Assembly: GCA_937925895.1 (NCBI GenBank)
Contig: CALANC010000073.1
Coordinates: 1-5,378 of the forward strand
Source of the DNA: an uncultured Desulfobacterales bacterium
Lineage (GTDB): Bacteria; Desulfobacterota; Desulfobacteria; Desulfobacterales; UBA11574
Direction of reading: 5' to 3'
Length of the DNA stretch: 5,378 nucleotides
The notes under the pieces are model-generated. The model saw only the letters and a program-made list of their open reading frames with translations. It was not told the DNA's origin and did no database searches. Below, in pieces: positions 1 through 5,378 of this stretch. The position numbers and the translations under genes were made by a program. Position 1 is the first letter of the stretch. Every line of letters starts with the position of its first letter.

Positions 1-8
1 CTCGTTTA

Positions 9-677
9 TCATAAATAAAGTCCTTTGACTTCTATAAAATCTCTAACGATGTTAGGTACAAGAAATTCAATCGTTTTTCCTTTTTTTATACGGCGGCGAA
101 TATGGGTTGATGATATATCAATAGGAGCGATATCAAAAACAAATACCGACTGCTTTTCATCATGGATAAAACACGACTGCTCAGCTGAAAATCGATAACC
201 GTCAGACACCTTTAATTGCAGATATTTTTCAAGTGACCTCCATCCAACATCCGTATCATCTCGTCCTGCAAGTGTCCGCGTCAGAACGATAAAGGGTATC
301 AGTAAAAAAAGATCCAAGTAAGATTTCCAGGTATCAATCTCAAGAACGGCGTCTAGTCCCATGATGAGATAGAGGGTGGATTTGTCATTCAGAATAGATA
401 TAAAATAGCGAACGGTATCGATGGTATATGAGGGTCCCGCACGTCTTAATTCAACATCTGAAACGGTAAAATCCCCATATCTTGATAGGGCTAATTCTAT
501 CATTTCCAGACGGTCTCTGGCATCCGCCACCTGTCCCGGTTCTTTGTGTGGCGGTAGAGCGGCGGGGATAAATAATATCTCATCCAAGAAAAATTTATTT
601 CTGACTTCCTCGGCTACTTGAATGTGACCAAGATGGATTGGATTAAAGGTGCCCCCAAAAATTCCTATGCGCTTCAA
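9..677 (-). CDS. nadD: Nicotinate-nucleotide adenylyltransferase (NadD)
   Basis: Cytosolic enzyme that adenylylates nicotinate mononucleotide with ATP to give deamido-NAD, the step before NAD synthetase in NAD biosynthesis. The protein shows the nucleotidyltransferase signature GGTFNPIHLGH at residues 8-18, PPHK at 42-45, the IMGLD...TWK stretch at about 105-118, and ISSTHIR at 188-194 near the C-terminus, all in family order. I place the start at a TTG codon (675-677), giving 222 residues, close to the family's usual 210-220, because AAGAAGGA lies 5 bases upstream and the KRIGIFGG strand follows at once. An ATG at 758 would add 27 residues that look unlike the family and would overlap the proB remnant. 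It is the last complete gene of the minus-strand operon seen here, 46 bases after the proB remnant. Identity is very secure; the start codon is likely but inferred. Confidence 0.96.
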   Translation of the reverse strand: MKRIGIFGGTFNPIHLGHIQVAEEVRNKFFLDEILFIPAALPPHKEPGQVADARDRLEMIELALSRYGDFTVSDVELRRAGPSYTIDTVRYFISILNDKSTLYLIMGLDAVLEIDTWKSYLDLFLLIPFIVLTRTLAGRDDTDVGWRSLEKYLQLKVSDGYRFSAEQSCFIHDEKQSVFVFDIAPIDISSTHIRRRIKKGKTIEFLVPNIVRDFIEVKGLYL

Positions 678-682
678 TGATT

Positions 683-690
683 TCCTTCTT
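683..690 (-). promoter_or_regulatory. Shine-Dalgarno site of nadD (decides TTG start)
   Basis: On the minus strand the sequence reads AAGAAGGA, then 5 bases, then TTG. This purine-rich site supports the TTG at 675-677 as the nadD start rather than the upstream ATG at 758. Confidence 0.7.
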
Positions 691-723
691 TTTAATATAT
701 GGTTCAGGTGAGGTTTGGGCGAA

Positions 724-966
724 TCAGCGTTTAACCTGTCCATCCCCAAAAACCACAAACTTGGTAGTGGTCAGTTCCTCCACTCCAATGGGCACGGAGG
801 ATGCCAGAATAACTTCCCCACCTTTTTCAATTAAACGGCATATCTTCTTGCTTATGGATTTTATTGCAATTAAATTCAACCCATTATCTTTTGTCAGCAC
901 ATTACTGCCGACCTTTACGACAATGCGGTTGGCGTTTTTTAAAACTTTCTTTTTGTTATAATTCAT
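724..966 (-). pseudogene. proB: Truncated glutamate 5-kinase remnant (proB N-terminus only)
   Basis: The frame encodes 80 residues. Residues 12-34 (ANRIVVKVGSNVLT...GLN) and 50-57 (GEVILASS) match the N-terminal amino-acid-kinase fold of glutamate 5-kinase, which makes gamma-glutamyl phosphate for proline synthesis. Full ProB is about 260 residues for the kinase alone or about 370 with its PUA domain. Here recognisable similarity stops near residue 65: the expected SSGAIAAG motif is degraded to SSVPIG, followed by GVEEL and then an unrelated tail ending in VKR and a TGA stop. About 200-300 residues are missing and only 46 bases separate the stop from nadD. The ATG at 964-966 overlaps the end of obgE by 11 bases, the normal operon arrangement for an intact proB. 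I infer an internal deletion that left the 5' end in place. A functional kinase is very unlikely because the glutamate-binding and most ATP-binding residues are absent. Confidence 0.82.
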
Positions 967-1960
967 CAGGTTTGTCCAATAATTGAACAATTTTCTGTAT
1001 TAATTTCTCTAGGCCTTTTCCTGTAAGGGCTGAAATGAATATAACCTCTCGGGATTTAAGGGCAAATTGAAATTCCTCTGCCGCTGTTTGGATACCGGGC
1101 AAATCAAGTTTGTTAAGAACGACGATCTGGGGTTTTTCCGAAAGCTTCTGATTATACAGGAATAGTTCCTCGTTAATGGTATTGTATAAATGAAGGGGAT
1201 TGTTCGGATCAATCGCTGAAACATCGATAAGGTGTACCAAAATACTTGTGCGCTCTATGTGACGTAAAAATTTTGTGCCGAGCCCCGTCCCTTTGTGCGC
1301 TCCCTCAATTAGCCCCGGGATATCGGCCAGCACAAATGGTTCTCCCCAATCGGTTTGAACAACACCCAGATTAGGAGTAAGCGTGGTGAAAGGATACTCA
1401 CCTATTTTGGGTCGCGCTGAAGAAAGAACTGATATGAGAGTGGACTTGCCGGCATTAGGAAGACCAATAATGCCCACATCTGCCAGCAGTTTTAATTCAA
1501 GTTTGAGTGTTTTGGTTTCTCCGGGTTCCCCGGGTTGAGCAAATCGAGGGGTTCGGTGGGTTGATGTTTTAAATCGTGTGTTGCCCTGACCTCCCCTGCC
1601 ACCATTCACCAAAACGAGCGATTCATCGGGTTTAACCAGATCCTTTATGACTTCTCCGGTATCGGCATCGGTGACCACTGTTCCGGGAGGAAGTTGTATA
1701 ATTAAATCTTGGCCGTTTTTTCCTGTTTTTTCCTTTCCTTGACCATGGGAACCGTTTTCGGCCTTGAAATTCCTTTTAAATCGAAACTGATATAAGGTGC
1801 GCTTTCTTGACGTTGCCAGCAAGATAACGTCACCACCCTTGCCCCCGTCTCCTCCGTCCGGCCCTCCGCGGGGAACATGCTTTTCACGTCTGAAACTTAC
1901 GCAGCCTCTTCCACCATCACCGGACTGAACAGTGATAATCGCTTCATCAATGAATTTCAC
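956..1960 (-). CDS. obgE: Obg/CgtA family GTPase, ribosome assembly
   Basis: Essential GTPase that binds the large ribosomal subunit and links 50S maturation to growth and stress state. The 334-residue protein has the glycine-rich Obg fold at about 1-158 ([29 protein letters not shown]) followed by the G domain: G1 GLPNAGKST at 166-174, switch I FTTLTPN at 191-197, G3 DIPGLIEGA at 213-221, G4 NKLD at 283-286 and G5 SALTGKG at 310-316. It ends soon after the G domain, so it lacks any OCT-type C-terminal domain and any long acidic tail like that of the 390-residue E. coli protein. The start is a GTG at 1958-1960 whose GTGA overlaps the rpmA stop. No strong Shine-Dalgarno site precedes it, so translation is probably coupled to rpmA. 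Its TAA overlaps the start of the proB remnant. Confidence 0.97.
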   Translation of the reverse strand: MKFIDEAIITVQSGDGGRGCVSFRREKHVPRGGPDGGDGGKGGDVILLATSRKRTLYQFRFKRNFKAENGSHGQGKEKTGKNGQDLIIQLPPGTVVTDADTGEVIKDLVKPDESLVLVNGGRGGQGNTRFKTSTHRTPRFAQPGEPGETKTLKLELKLLADVGIIGLPNAGKSTLISVLSSARPKIGEYPFTTLTPNLGVVQTDWGEPFVLADIPGLIEGAHKGTGLGTKFLRHIERTSILVHLIDVSAIDPNNPLHLYNTINEELFLYNQKLSEKPQIVVLNKLDLPGIQTAAEEFQFALKSREVIFISALTGKGLEKLIQKIVQLLDKPDEL

Positions 1961-2211
1961 TCTGCATAAACGCTTATTTTTTTGCGAGAACGCCCTTGTC
2001 TTTCAAAAGAAACGATACCATCAATCTTGGCAAACAACGTATAATCCCTGCCTACCCCAACATTTTCGCCTGGATGTATCTTGGTCCCCAGCTGTCGAAT
2101 TAGGATATTACCGGCCTTCACCTTCTGGCCGCCGTATCGTTTAACGCCCCGGCGTTGTCCCTGGCTGTCGCGTCCGTTTTTTGAACTTCCGCCCGCTTTT
2201 TTATGTGCCAT
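1957..2211 (-). CDS. rpmA: 50S ribosomal protein bL27
   Basis: Small basic protein of the large ribosomal subunit whose N-terminal tail reaches the peptidyl-transferase centre. The 84-residue product starts [20 protein letters not shown], the classic bL27 beginning, followed by [19 protein letters not shown] and the [14 protein letters not shown] stretch. The mature AHKKAGG terminus is encoded directly, with no cleavable N-terminal extension as in Firmicutes. In agreement, the 114-bp gap after rplU carries no gene for the Prp (YsxB) protease that trims such extensions. A strong Shine-Dalgarno sequence (AGAGGAG, about 2220-2226) lies 8 bases upstream of the ATG. It sits between rplU and obgE in the usual order, and its TGA overlaps the obgE start. 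Confidence 0.98.
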   Translation of the reverse strand: MAHKKAGGSSKNGRDSQGQRRGVKRYGGQKVKAGNILIRQLGTKIHPGENVGVGRDYTLFAKIDGIVSFERQGRSRKKISVYAE

Positions 2212-2288
2212 TATATTTGCTCCTCTTAAAAAAGAAATTGTTTTAAATTGATACTCTCTTCAGTCCGTCTGGGCCATACAGATCTTTG

Positions 2289-2322
2289 CCGGTGCCACGA
2301 AACGATAAGTTGGCTTCCCCGG
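2289..2322 (-). other. Possible hairpin in rplU-rpmA spacer
   Basis: The 114-bp gap between rplU and rpmA holds no gene. It contains two nested 4-bp pairings, CCGG (2289-2292) with CCGG (2319-2322) and GCCA (2294-2297) with TGGC (2311-2314). A folded mRNA element here could affect processing or relative expression of the two ribosomal genes. There is no following T-run, so a terminator is not indicated. The stem is short and could be chance. Confidence 0.25.
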
Positions 2323-2325
2323 AGA

Positions 2326-2643
2326 TTACTGAACAGATTCAATGCTGTCTATTTTTATAGCGGTATATTTCTGACGATGTCCAAGTTTGCGGCGATATCT
2401 TTTTCTCTTTTTATATTTGAAAACAAGAATTTTTCTTGCTTTGTTTTGGTCGACAATATGACCCTTGACCACCACGTTGTCAAGAACCGGTCTGCCAATA
2501 TCAACCTTTTCACCATCGGCAAACATGAGGACCCTATCCAAAGAAACCGGACTACCGACTTCACCAAGGATTTTTTCTATTCTTAAGACATCTCCCTGAC
2601 GAACTTTATATTGTTTTCCGCCCGTATTAACGATAGCGTACAT
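2326..2643 (-). CDS. rplU: 50S ribosomal protein bL21
   Basis: Structural protein of the large ribosomal subunit that binds 23S rRNA. The 105-residue product begins MYAIVNTGGKQYKV and carries the bL21 signature with the basic run KYKKRKRYRRKLGHRQ at 76-91 followed by YTAIKI, matching the family's usual length of about 103 residues. I use the ATG at 2641-2643 because AGGAGGG lies about 9 bases upstream and the family starts with MYAI; an upstream in-frame ATG (2674-2676) would add 11 unlikely residues that overlap this Shine-Dalgarno site. It is the first gene of the minus-strand operon, about 50 bases downstream of the predicted transcription start. Confidence 0.98.
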   Translation of the reverse strand: MYAIVNTGGKQYKVRQGDVLRIEKILGEVGSPVSLDRVLMFADGEKVDIGRPVLDNVVVKGHIVDQNKARKILVFKYKKRKRYRRKLGHRQKYTAIKIDSIESVQ

Positions 2644-2699
2644 ACGATCTTTCCCTCCTAATGAAAATCTTACCACAAATTGTCTTACAAAAACATTAA

Positions 2700-2727
2700 A
2701 TCTTAATTTATATTAAGACTTTGTCAA
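2700..2727 (-). promoter_or_regulatory. Sigma70-type promoter for the rplU-rpmA-obgE-nadD operon
   Basis: On the minus strand a perfect -35 TTGACA (2722-2727) is followed by a 16-base spacer and a -10 TAAGAT (2700-2705, 4 of 6 to consensus) in very AT-rich DNA. Transcription would begin near 2693, giving a 5' leader of about 50 bases before rplU. Seen in sequence; activity is inferred. Confidence 0.7.
2701..2718. repeat. Inverted repeat inside the rplU promoter spacer
   Basis: TCTTAAT (2701-2707) and ATTAAGA (2712-2718) form a perfect 7-bp dyad around TTAT. It covers most of the -10 box and most of the spacer, the position of a classic operator. It is AT-only apart from one C/G pair, so chance in AT-rich promoter DNA cannot be excluded. 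Confidence 0.4.
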
Positions 2728-2780
2728 GGAAAATTTATCCTTTAATTGGATTATGATTGTAAATCGTCAATGAAAAGACC

Positions 2781-2796
2781 GTCAACAATTGTTGAC
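2781..2796. repeat. Perfect 16-bp palindrome, candidate operator
   Basis: GTCAACAATTGTTGAC reads the same on both strands. Its right half contains the first five bases of the -35 box TTGACT (2792-2797) of the promoter facing fdhD, so a dimeric regulator bound here would block or recruit RNA polymerase. Half-site orientation (GTCAAC..GTTGAC) is the opposite of an FNR/CRP-type TTGAT..ATCAA site. The size and symmetry fit MarR-, TetR- or GntR-like operators, but the regulator cannot be named from the sequence. Confidence 0.6.
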
Positions 2797-2819
2797 TTAT
2801 GAACAGCAACTCATATATT
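2792..2819 (+). promoter_or_regulatory. Sigma70-type promoter facing fdhD
   Basis: TTGACT (2792-2797, 5 of 6 to consensus), a 16-base spacer and TATATT (2814-2819, 5 of 6) form a good promoter. Transcription would start near 2826, leaving a leader of about 168 nt before the fdhD start. The -35 box overlaps the 16-bp palindrome. It is arranged back-to-back with the rplU promoter, the two -35 boxes lying 64 bp apart. Confidence 0.65.
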
Positions 2820-2859
2820 GGGTGTGGCAGGTGAAACGATGGATTAAATGAACATGTAA

Positions 2860-2958
2860 GACCTAGAGCCTGTCCATCTGGTTGTTAAGCTGGGTTATGG
2901 CTCAACATTTTTCAAAGGTCTCAAAATGATCCCGTGGGTGAAAGGGGAATTATTCTGA
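2860..2958 (+). pseudogene. Possible degraded 3' end of an unidentified gene
   Basis: Between an in-frame TAA (2857-2859) and a TGA (2956-2958) a frame of 32 codons reads like natural protein, with pieces such as EPVHLVVKLGYGS and GLKMIPWVKGELF. There is no start codon near its beginning, so if coding it is a C-terminal remnant. I do not recognise the parent family. Short open stretches of this size also occur by chance, and it lies inside the predicted fdhD leader. Confidence 0.2.
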
Positions 2959-2982
2959 GAACTCTGACATCAGAACGTTAGC

Positions 2983-2988
2983 AGGAGG
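2983..2988 (+). promoter_or_regulatory. Shine-Dalgarno site of fdhD (decides TTG start)
   Basis: A full AGGAGG lies 5 bases before the TTG at 2994-2996. The next in-frame ATG, at residue 43, falls inside the conserved FdhD core, so the TTG start is well supported. Confidence 0.8.
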
Positions 2989-2993
2989 TATCT

Positions 2994-3794
2994 TTGGAAA
3001 CATCTTCCAAGCATCCAATCCTACACTGGGATAACAACTCAAGCACACCTTCTGATCACAAGCTGATTCCGGAAGAACCCCTGTCTATCCATATTGAAGG
3101 GAAGCCGTATTCTGTTATCATGCGCACTCCCGGCGATGAACTGGCCCATGCAGCCGGCTTCTGCCTTGCCGAAGGTATCGTGGATACGCTTAAAGATATT
3201 AATACGTTGTCATTTTGTGACGACATGGACTCCAATGTTGTCACGATTACCCTGGAAGAATCTAGAAAAGAAAAAATATCTGATCTTCTGAAAAGAAGGG
3301 GTTATATCAGCCAGTCCAGCTGTGGTATTTGCGGTAAGGAAATTGTAGATGAGCTTTATCAGATGATTCAGCCGGTTAGTGATGAAACAAAGGTGGATGC
3401 CAATATTGCCTTTGATCTTCTCGAAAGCCTTTCCCTCCATCAGCCCTTGCGTGAAAAGACCCTAGCATCTCATGCTGCTGCACTCTACTCAGAGAACTTT
3501 GAACTTTTATCAGTTGCCGAAGACGTGGGGCGCCACAACGCCCTTGACAAGGTTATAGGAAAGCTTTTTCTTGGCCGAACCCTTCACAAGGCTTCACTTT
3601 TGGTTCTTTCCTCTCGCGTAAGTTATGAACTTGTTCAAAAAGCCGCCCGGGCGAATATCCCGATCATTTTTGCCATATCTCGTCCCACCTCACTTGCCGT
3701 AGAACTTGCTTCCAACCTCAACATTGCCTTGGCATGTCTGGCTCAGAATTCAGGCTTATTAATTTTTTCTGGCGTGCACCGCCTGAAGCAATAA
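2994..3794 (+). CDS. fdhD: Formate dehydrogenase accessory sulfurtransferase FdhD
   Basis: FdhD moves sulfur from the cysteine desulfurase IscS to the molybdenum/tungsten bis-MGD cofactor, which gives formate dehydrogenase its essential sulfido ligand; it acts in the cytoplasm. The 266-residue protein has family motifs in order: EEPLSIHIEGKPYSVIMRTPGDELAHAAGF at 27-56 (split here as EEPLSIHIEGK and MRTPGDELAHAAGF), the catalytic loop SSCGICGKE with Cys110 and Cys113 as the CxxC pair, SHAAAL at 159-164, EDVGRHNALDKVIG at 176-189, SSRVSYELVQKA at 206-217 and ISRPTSLAVELA at 228-239. Length is normal (usually 260-280). The start is TTG with a strong Shine-Dalgarno site. No formate dehydrogenase subunit or cofactor gene is adjacent, so it appears as a single gene with its own promoter and a long leader. 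Presence of FdhD implies a formate dehydrogenase elsewhere in the genome. Confidence 0.96.
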   Translation: METSSKHPILHWDNNSSTPSDHKLIPEEPLSIHIEGKPYSVIMRTPGDELAHAAGFCLAEGIVDTLKDINTLSFCDDMDSNVVTITLEESRKEKISDLLKRRGYISQSSCGICGKEIVDELYQMIQPVSDETKVDANIAFDLLESLSLHQPLREKTLASHAAALYSENFELLSVAEDVGRHNALDKVIGKLFLGRTLHKASLLVLSSRVSYELVQKAARANIPIIFAISRPTSLAVELASNLNIALACLAQNSGLLIFSGVHRLKQ

Positions 3795-3875
3795 CCAGAG
3801 AAATATAAAAGCGATTCATTTCTTTAAAACCCATATCACCTGTAAAGCAATTACTATAAAGCCCAGAACCATTTA

Positions 3876-3902
3876 TTGACAAATCACGCTCATTGATATA
3901 AA
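3876..3902 (+). promoter_or_regulatory. Probable promoter for the histidine kinase gene
   Basis: A perfect TTGACA (3876-3881) is followed after 15 bases by TATAAA (3897-3902, 5 of 6 to consensus); a weaker 17-base alternative is TAAAAA at 3899-3904. Transcription would start near 3909, giving a leader of about 75 bases. The remaining part of the 189-bp fdhD-kinase spacer shows no convincing terminator hairpin, so read-through from fdhD is also possible. Confidence 0.5.
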
Positions 3903-3983
3903 AATTTTACAGATTATCTTCAATTTTAACTAGTATATAAACATAAATTTAATGCCCAATTATTTCGCCATATCAACACAACC

Positions 3984-5378
3984 ATGCATGAGGATTTAAA
4001 AGAATCTACGATTCCATATAAAATTGCCATCTCCTTTGCTTCAGGTTTGGTTGGTTTTTTTATCAACTTTCATCCGTTTTTTTCTTCTTTTCCCCCTTAC
4101 CAGTTTACGTTCCAGGTGGGCTTAGCCTTCCCATTGATTGTATCTATGTATTGGGGATGGCGATATGGATTGCTTTCAGCCACGCTGGGCTTGGGTTGTC
4201 AAACAGCGTGGTTAACCGGCGGTTGGGAGGCGATTATTACCGTGTCGATGTTCATATTCTGGATCATCTGGCACGGTTGGTGTGCGAAAAAATTTAAAAC
4301 CACCAGGAAGATATGGTGGAATCGTTATATCACCGAAATCCCGTTTCGTATTTTCAACACAATAATCTTATTCACCATTTTTATCTGGATATCTCAATAT
4401 AACCCTGCTCCGTGGATGCCTAAAATCACAGAAGCCGTCTCTATACCATCCGTAAATCTCAAGGTGATAGAAGCTGTGATTAACGGCTATATTGTTCTGT
4501 TGCTTGCCGAGGCCTTGATGTTTTTGGGACCCATTCGAAAGCTGTATAAATTAGAAGAAGTCAAAAAACAAAGAATTTCAAACTATCTGATGAGCGCTGC
4601 AATTTTGATTTCTTGTTTTTTTTGGGTGGTTGACAGCGTTTACTATCATTTCATTTTCAAACACTTCTCTCGCTCCATGATTCCGGAACAAACTCATAAC
4701 TTTCTTGACTTAGTCGTGTTTAATCTTCCGCCCTATACACTCTTCGTGCGAATCTCCTTTTTTGCCGCACTATTAATCGGCGGGGTCCTGGCCTCAAAAT
4801 ATCTGACTAAATATTCAGAAACAGAAACCCTACTCAAAAAGATTGTGGAGCTTTCGCCATATCCAATAACTGTAATTGAAGCTGACGGTAAGGTTGAATA
4901 CATTAACCCGACATTTGTAGAAAGCTTCGGCTTCACCCTTAAAGAAATACCGACTGTCTCAGAATGGTATAATAAAATATTTCCCAATGTTTTCGACCGG
5001 CGAGAATTTTTACTCCACTGGGAATCCGAATTGAATACGGAGGAAAATCCCGACACTGATCAGCTTATGTATAACGTGACATGCAAGAATGGGGGAATAC
5101 TGAATGTTATATTTAGAAAGATCGTCGTTGACGAGGAAAAGATAGTTGTCATTTGTGAAAATATTAGTGACCGGATGAGAGCTGAAGAAAAATTCACCCA
5201 GCTAAATATAGAGCTTGAACAGATAGTAAAAAAACGGACTGCTCAACTTGAAGCAACCAACAGGGAGCTGGAAGCCTTCTCATACTCGGTCTCCCATGAT
5301 CTTCGGGCACCGCTGCGCAGCATAGACGGATTCAGTATGGCCTTGTTGGAAGAATATTCCGATAGGATTGACGAAGAT
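3984..5378 (+). CDS. Membrane PAS sensor histidine kinase (3' end beyond window)
   Basis: The frame is open for 465 codons from ATG 3984 to the window end, in frame and without a stop. Residues 1-272 form a membrane domain with about seven or eight hydrophobic segments (roughly 12-29, 42-58, 62-77, 82-98, 122-137, 163-182, 202-218, 253-270), with aromatic-rich text such as [10 protein letters not shown] at 55-64. A PAS-like domain follows at about 282-395 ([20 protein letters not shown], ending ICENISDR), then a coiled coil at about 398-432, and the HisKA dimerisation helix with H-box [14 protein letters not shown], His438 being the expected autophosphorylation site. The HATPase domain must lie downstream. 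The membrane part probably senses a ligand or membrane state; I cannot assign it to MASE1, MHYT or another named type with confidence. No Shine-Dalgarno site precedes the ATG, but no other usual start codon occurs in frame back to the stop at 3927-3929. The response regulator is not visible, and any link to fdhD is only by adjacency. Confidence 0.92.
   Translation, partial: MHEDLKESTIPYKIAISFASGLVGFFINFHPFFSSFPPYQFTFQVGLAFPLIVSMYWGWRYGLLSATLGLGCQTAWLTGGWEAIITVSMFIFWIIWHGWCAKKFKTTRKIWWNRYITEIPFRIFNTIILFTIFIWISQYNPAPWMPKITEAVSIPSVNLKVIEAVINGYIVLLLAEALMFLGPIRKLYKLEEVKKQRISNYLMSAAILISCFFWVVDSVYYHFIFKHFSRSMIPEQTHNFLDLVVFNLPPYTLFVRISFFAALLIGGVLASKYLTKYSETETLLKKIVELSPYPITVIEADGKVEYINPTFVESFGFTLKEIPTVSEWYNKIFPNVFDRREFLLHWESELNTEENPDTDQLMYNVTCKNGGILNVIFRKIVVDEEKIVVICENISDRMRAEEKFTQLNIELEQIVKKRTAQLEATNRELEAFSYSVSHDLRAPLRSIDGFSMALLEEYSDRIDED

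Larger units (their letters stand above)
2826..2993 (+). other. Long fdhD leader with complementary segments
   Basis: About 168 nt lie between the predicted start of transcription and fdhD. AGACCT (2859-2864) can pair with AGGTCT (2916-2921), enclosing GAGCC (2866-2870) paired with GGCTC (2899-2903). A separate hairpin, TTCTGA (2953-2958) with TCAGAA (2970-2975), ends 7 bases before the Shine-Dalgarno site. This layout would suit a cis-acting RNA controlling translation. I could not match it to a known riboswitch class, including the molybdenum cofactor motif. The same DNA also contains the short open frame listed separately, so the two readings compete. Confidence 0.35.

Noticed and set aside
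678..758. ATG at 758 as the nadD start, giving a 249-residue protein
   Set aside because: The extra 27 residues do not resemble the NadD family and overlap the proB remnant; the TTG at 675-677 has a Shine-Dalgarno site at the right distance.
677..961. Plus-strand open frame of 94 codons
   Set aside because: It is antisense to the proB remnant and joint sequence, has no Shine-Dalgarno site and no recognisable family features.
2248..2586. Plus-strand open frame of 112 codons
   Set aside because: It runs antisense through rplU, whose identity is certain, and shows no protein family signature.
2866..2906. tRNA or insertion-sequence end suggested by GAGCCTGTCC and GAGCC/GGCTC
   Set aside because: No cloverleaf or matching inverted end and no transposase are present; the shared CCTGTCCATC with 735-744 is only 10 bases long.
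3795..3840. Possible rho-independent terminator after fdhD (AGAAAT / ATTTCT)
   Set aside because: The stem is six AT-rich pairs with a long loop, so stability would be too low to support a call.
4733..5056. Minus-strand open frame of 107 codons
   Set aside because: It is antisense to the PAS region of the histidine kinase, which has clear coding character on the plus strand.

Overview
The window reads as ordinary chromosomal DNA from a Gram-negative bacterium, most likely a sulfate-reducing member of the Desulfobacterota (former Deltaproteobacteria, Desulfobacterales-like). This is inferred from the gene order rplU-rpmA-obgE-(proB)-nadD, the moderate GC content, an fdhD gene for formate dehydrogenase maturation, and a membrane PAS histidine kinase of a style common in that group. 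No database search was possible, so the placement is tentative.

Positions 9-2643 (minus strand) hold a compact operon: rplU (bL21), rpmA (bL27), obgE (Obg GTPase), a remnant of proB, and nadD. A good sigma70-type promoter lies just upstream of rplU, with a 7-bp inverted repeat in its spacer. rpmA and obgE overlap by 4 bases (GTGA). obgE overlaps the proB start by 11 bases. The proB position keeps only about the first 65 codons of glutamate 5-kinase, followed by a short non-homologous tail and a stop. The rest of the gene is gone, and nadD begins 46 bases later at a TTG codon with its own Shine-Dalgarno sequence. The operon therefore joins ribosome parts, ribosome assembly control and NAD synthesis, but its proline-synthesis step looks lost at this locus.

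Positions 2644-2993 are a 350-bp divergent intergenic region. It holds the rplU promoter, a perfect 16-bp palindrome (2781-2796) overlapping the -35 box of a promoter facing fdhD, and an unusually long leader of about 168 nt before fdhD. The leader has nested complementary segments. It also contains a short open frame (2860-2958) that could be the degraded 3' end of another gene.

Positions 2994-3794 (plus strand) encode FdhD, the sulfurtransferase needed to activate molybdenum/tungsten formate dehydrogenases, with its CxxC and EDVGRHNA motifs intact. After a 189-bp spacer carrying a probable promoter, 3984-5378 encodes the first 465 residues of a multi-pass membrane sensor histidine kinase (membrane domain, PAS, coiled coil, H-box). 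It runs off the window before its ATPase domain.

No RNA gene, CRISPR array or complete mobile element was seen. The points most worth a second look are the truncated proB, the palindrome/promoter/long leader ahead of fdhD, and the unclassified membrane sensor domain of the kinase.
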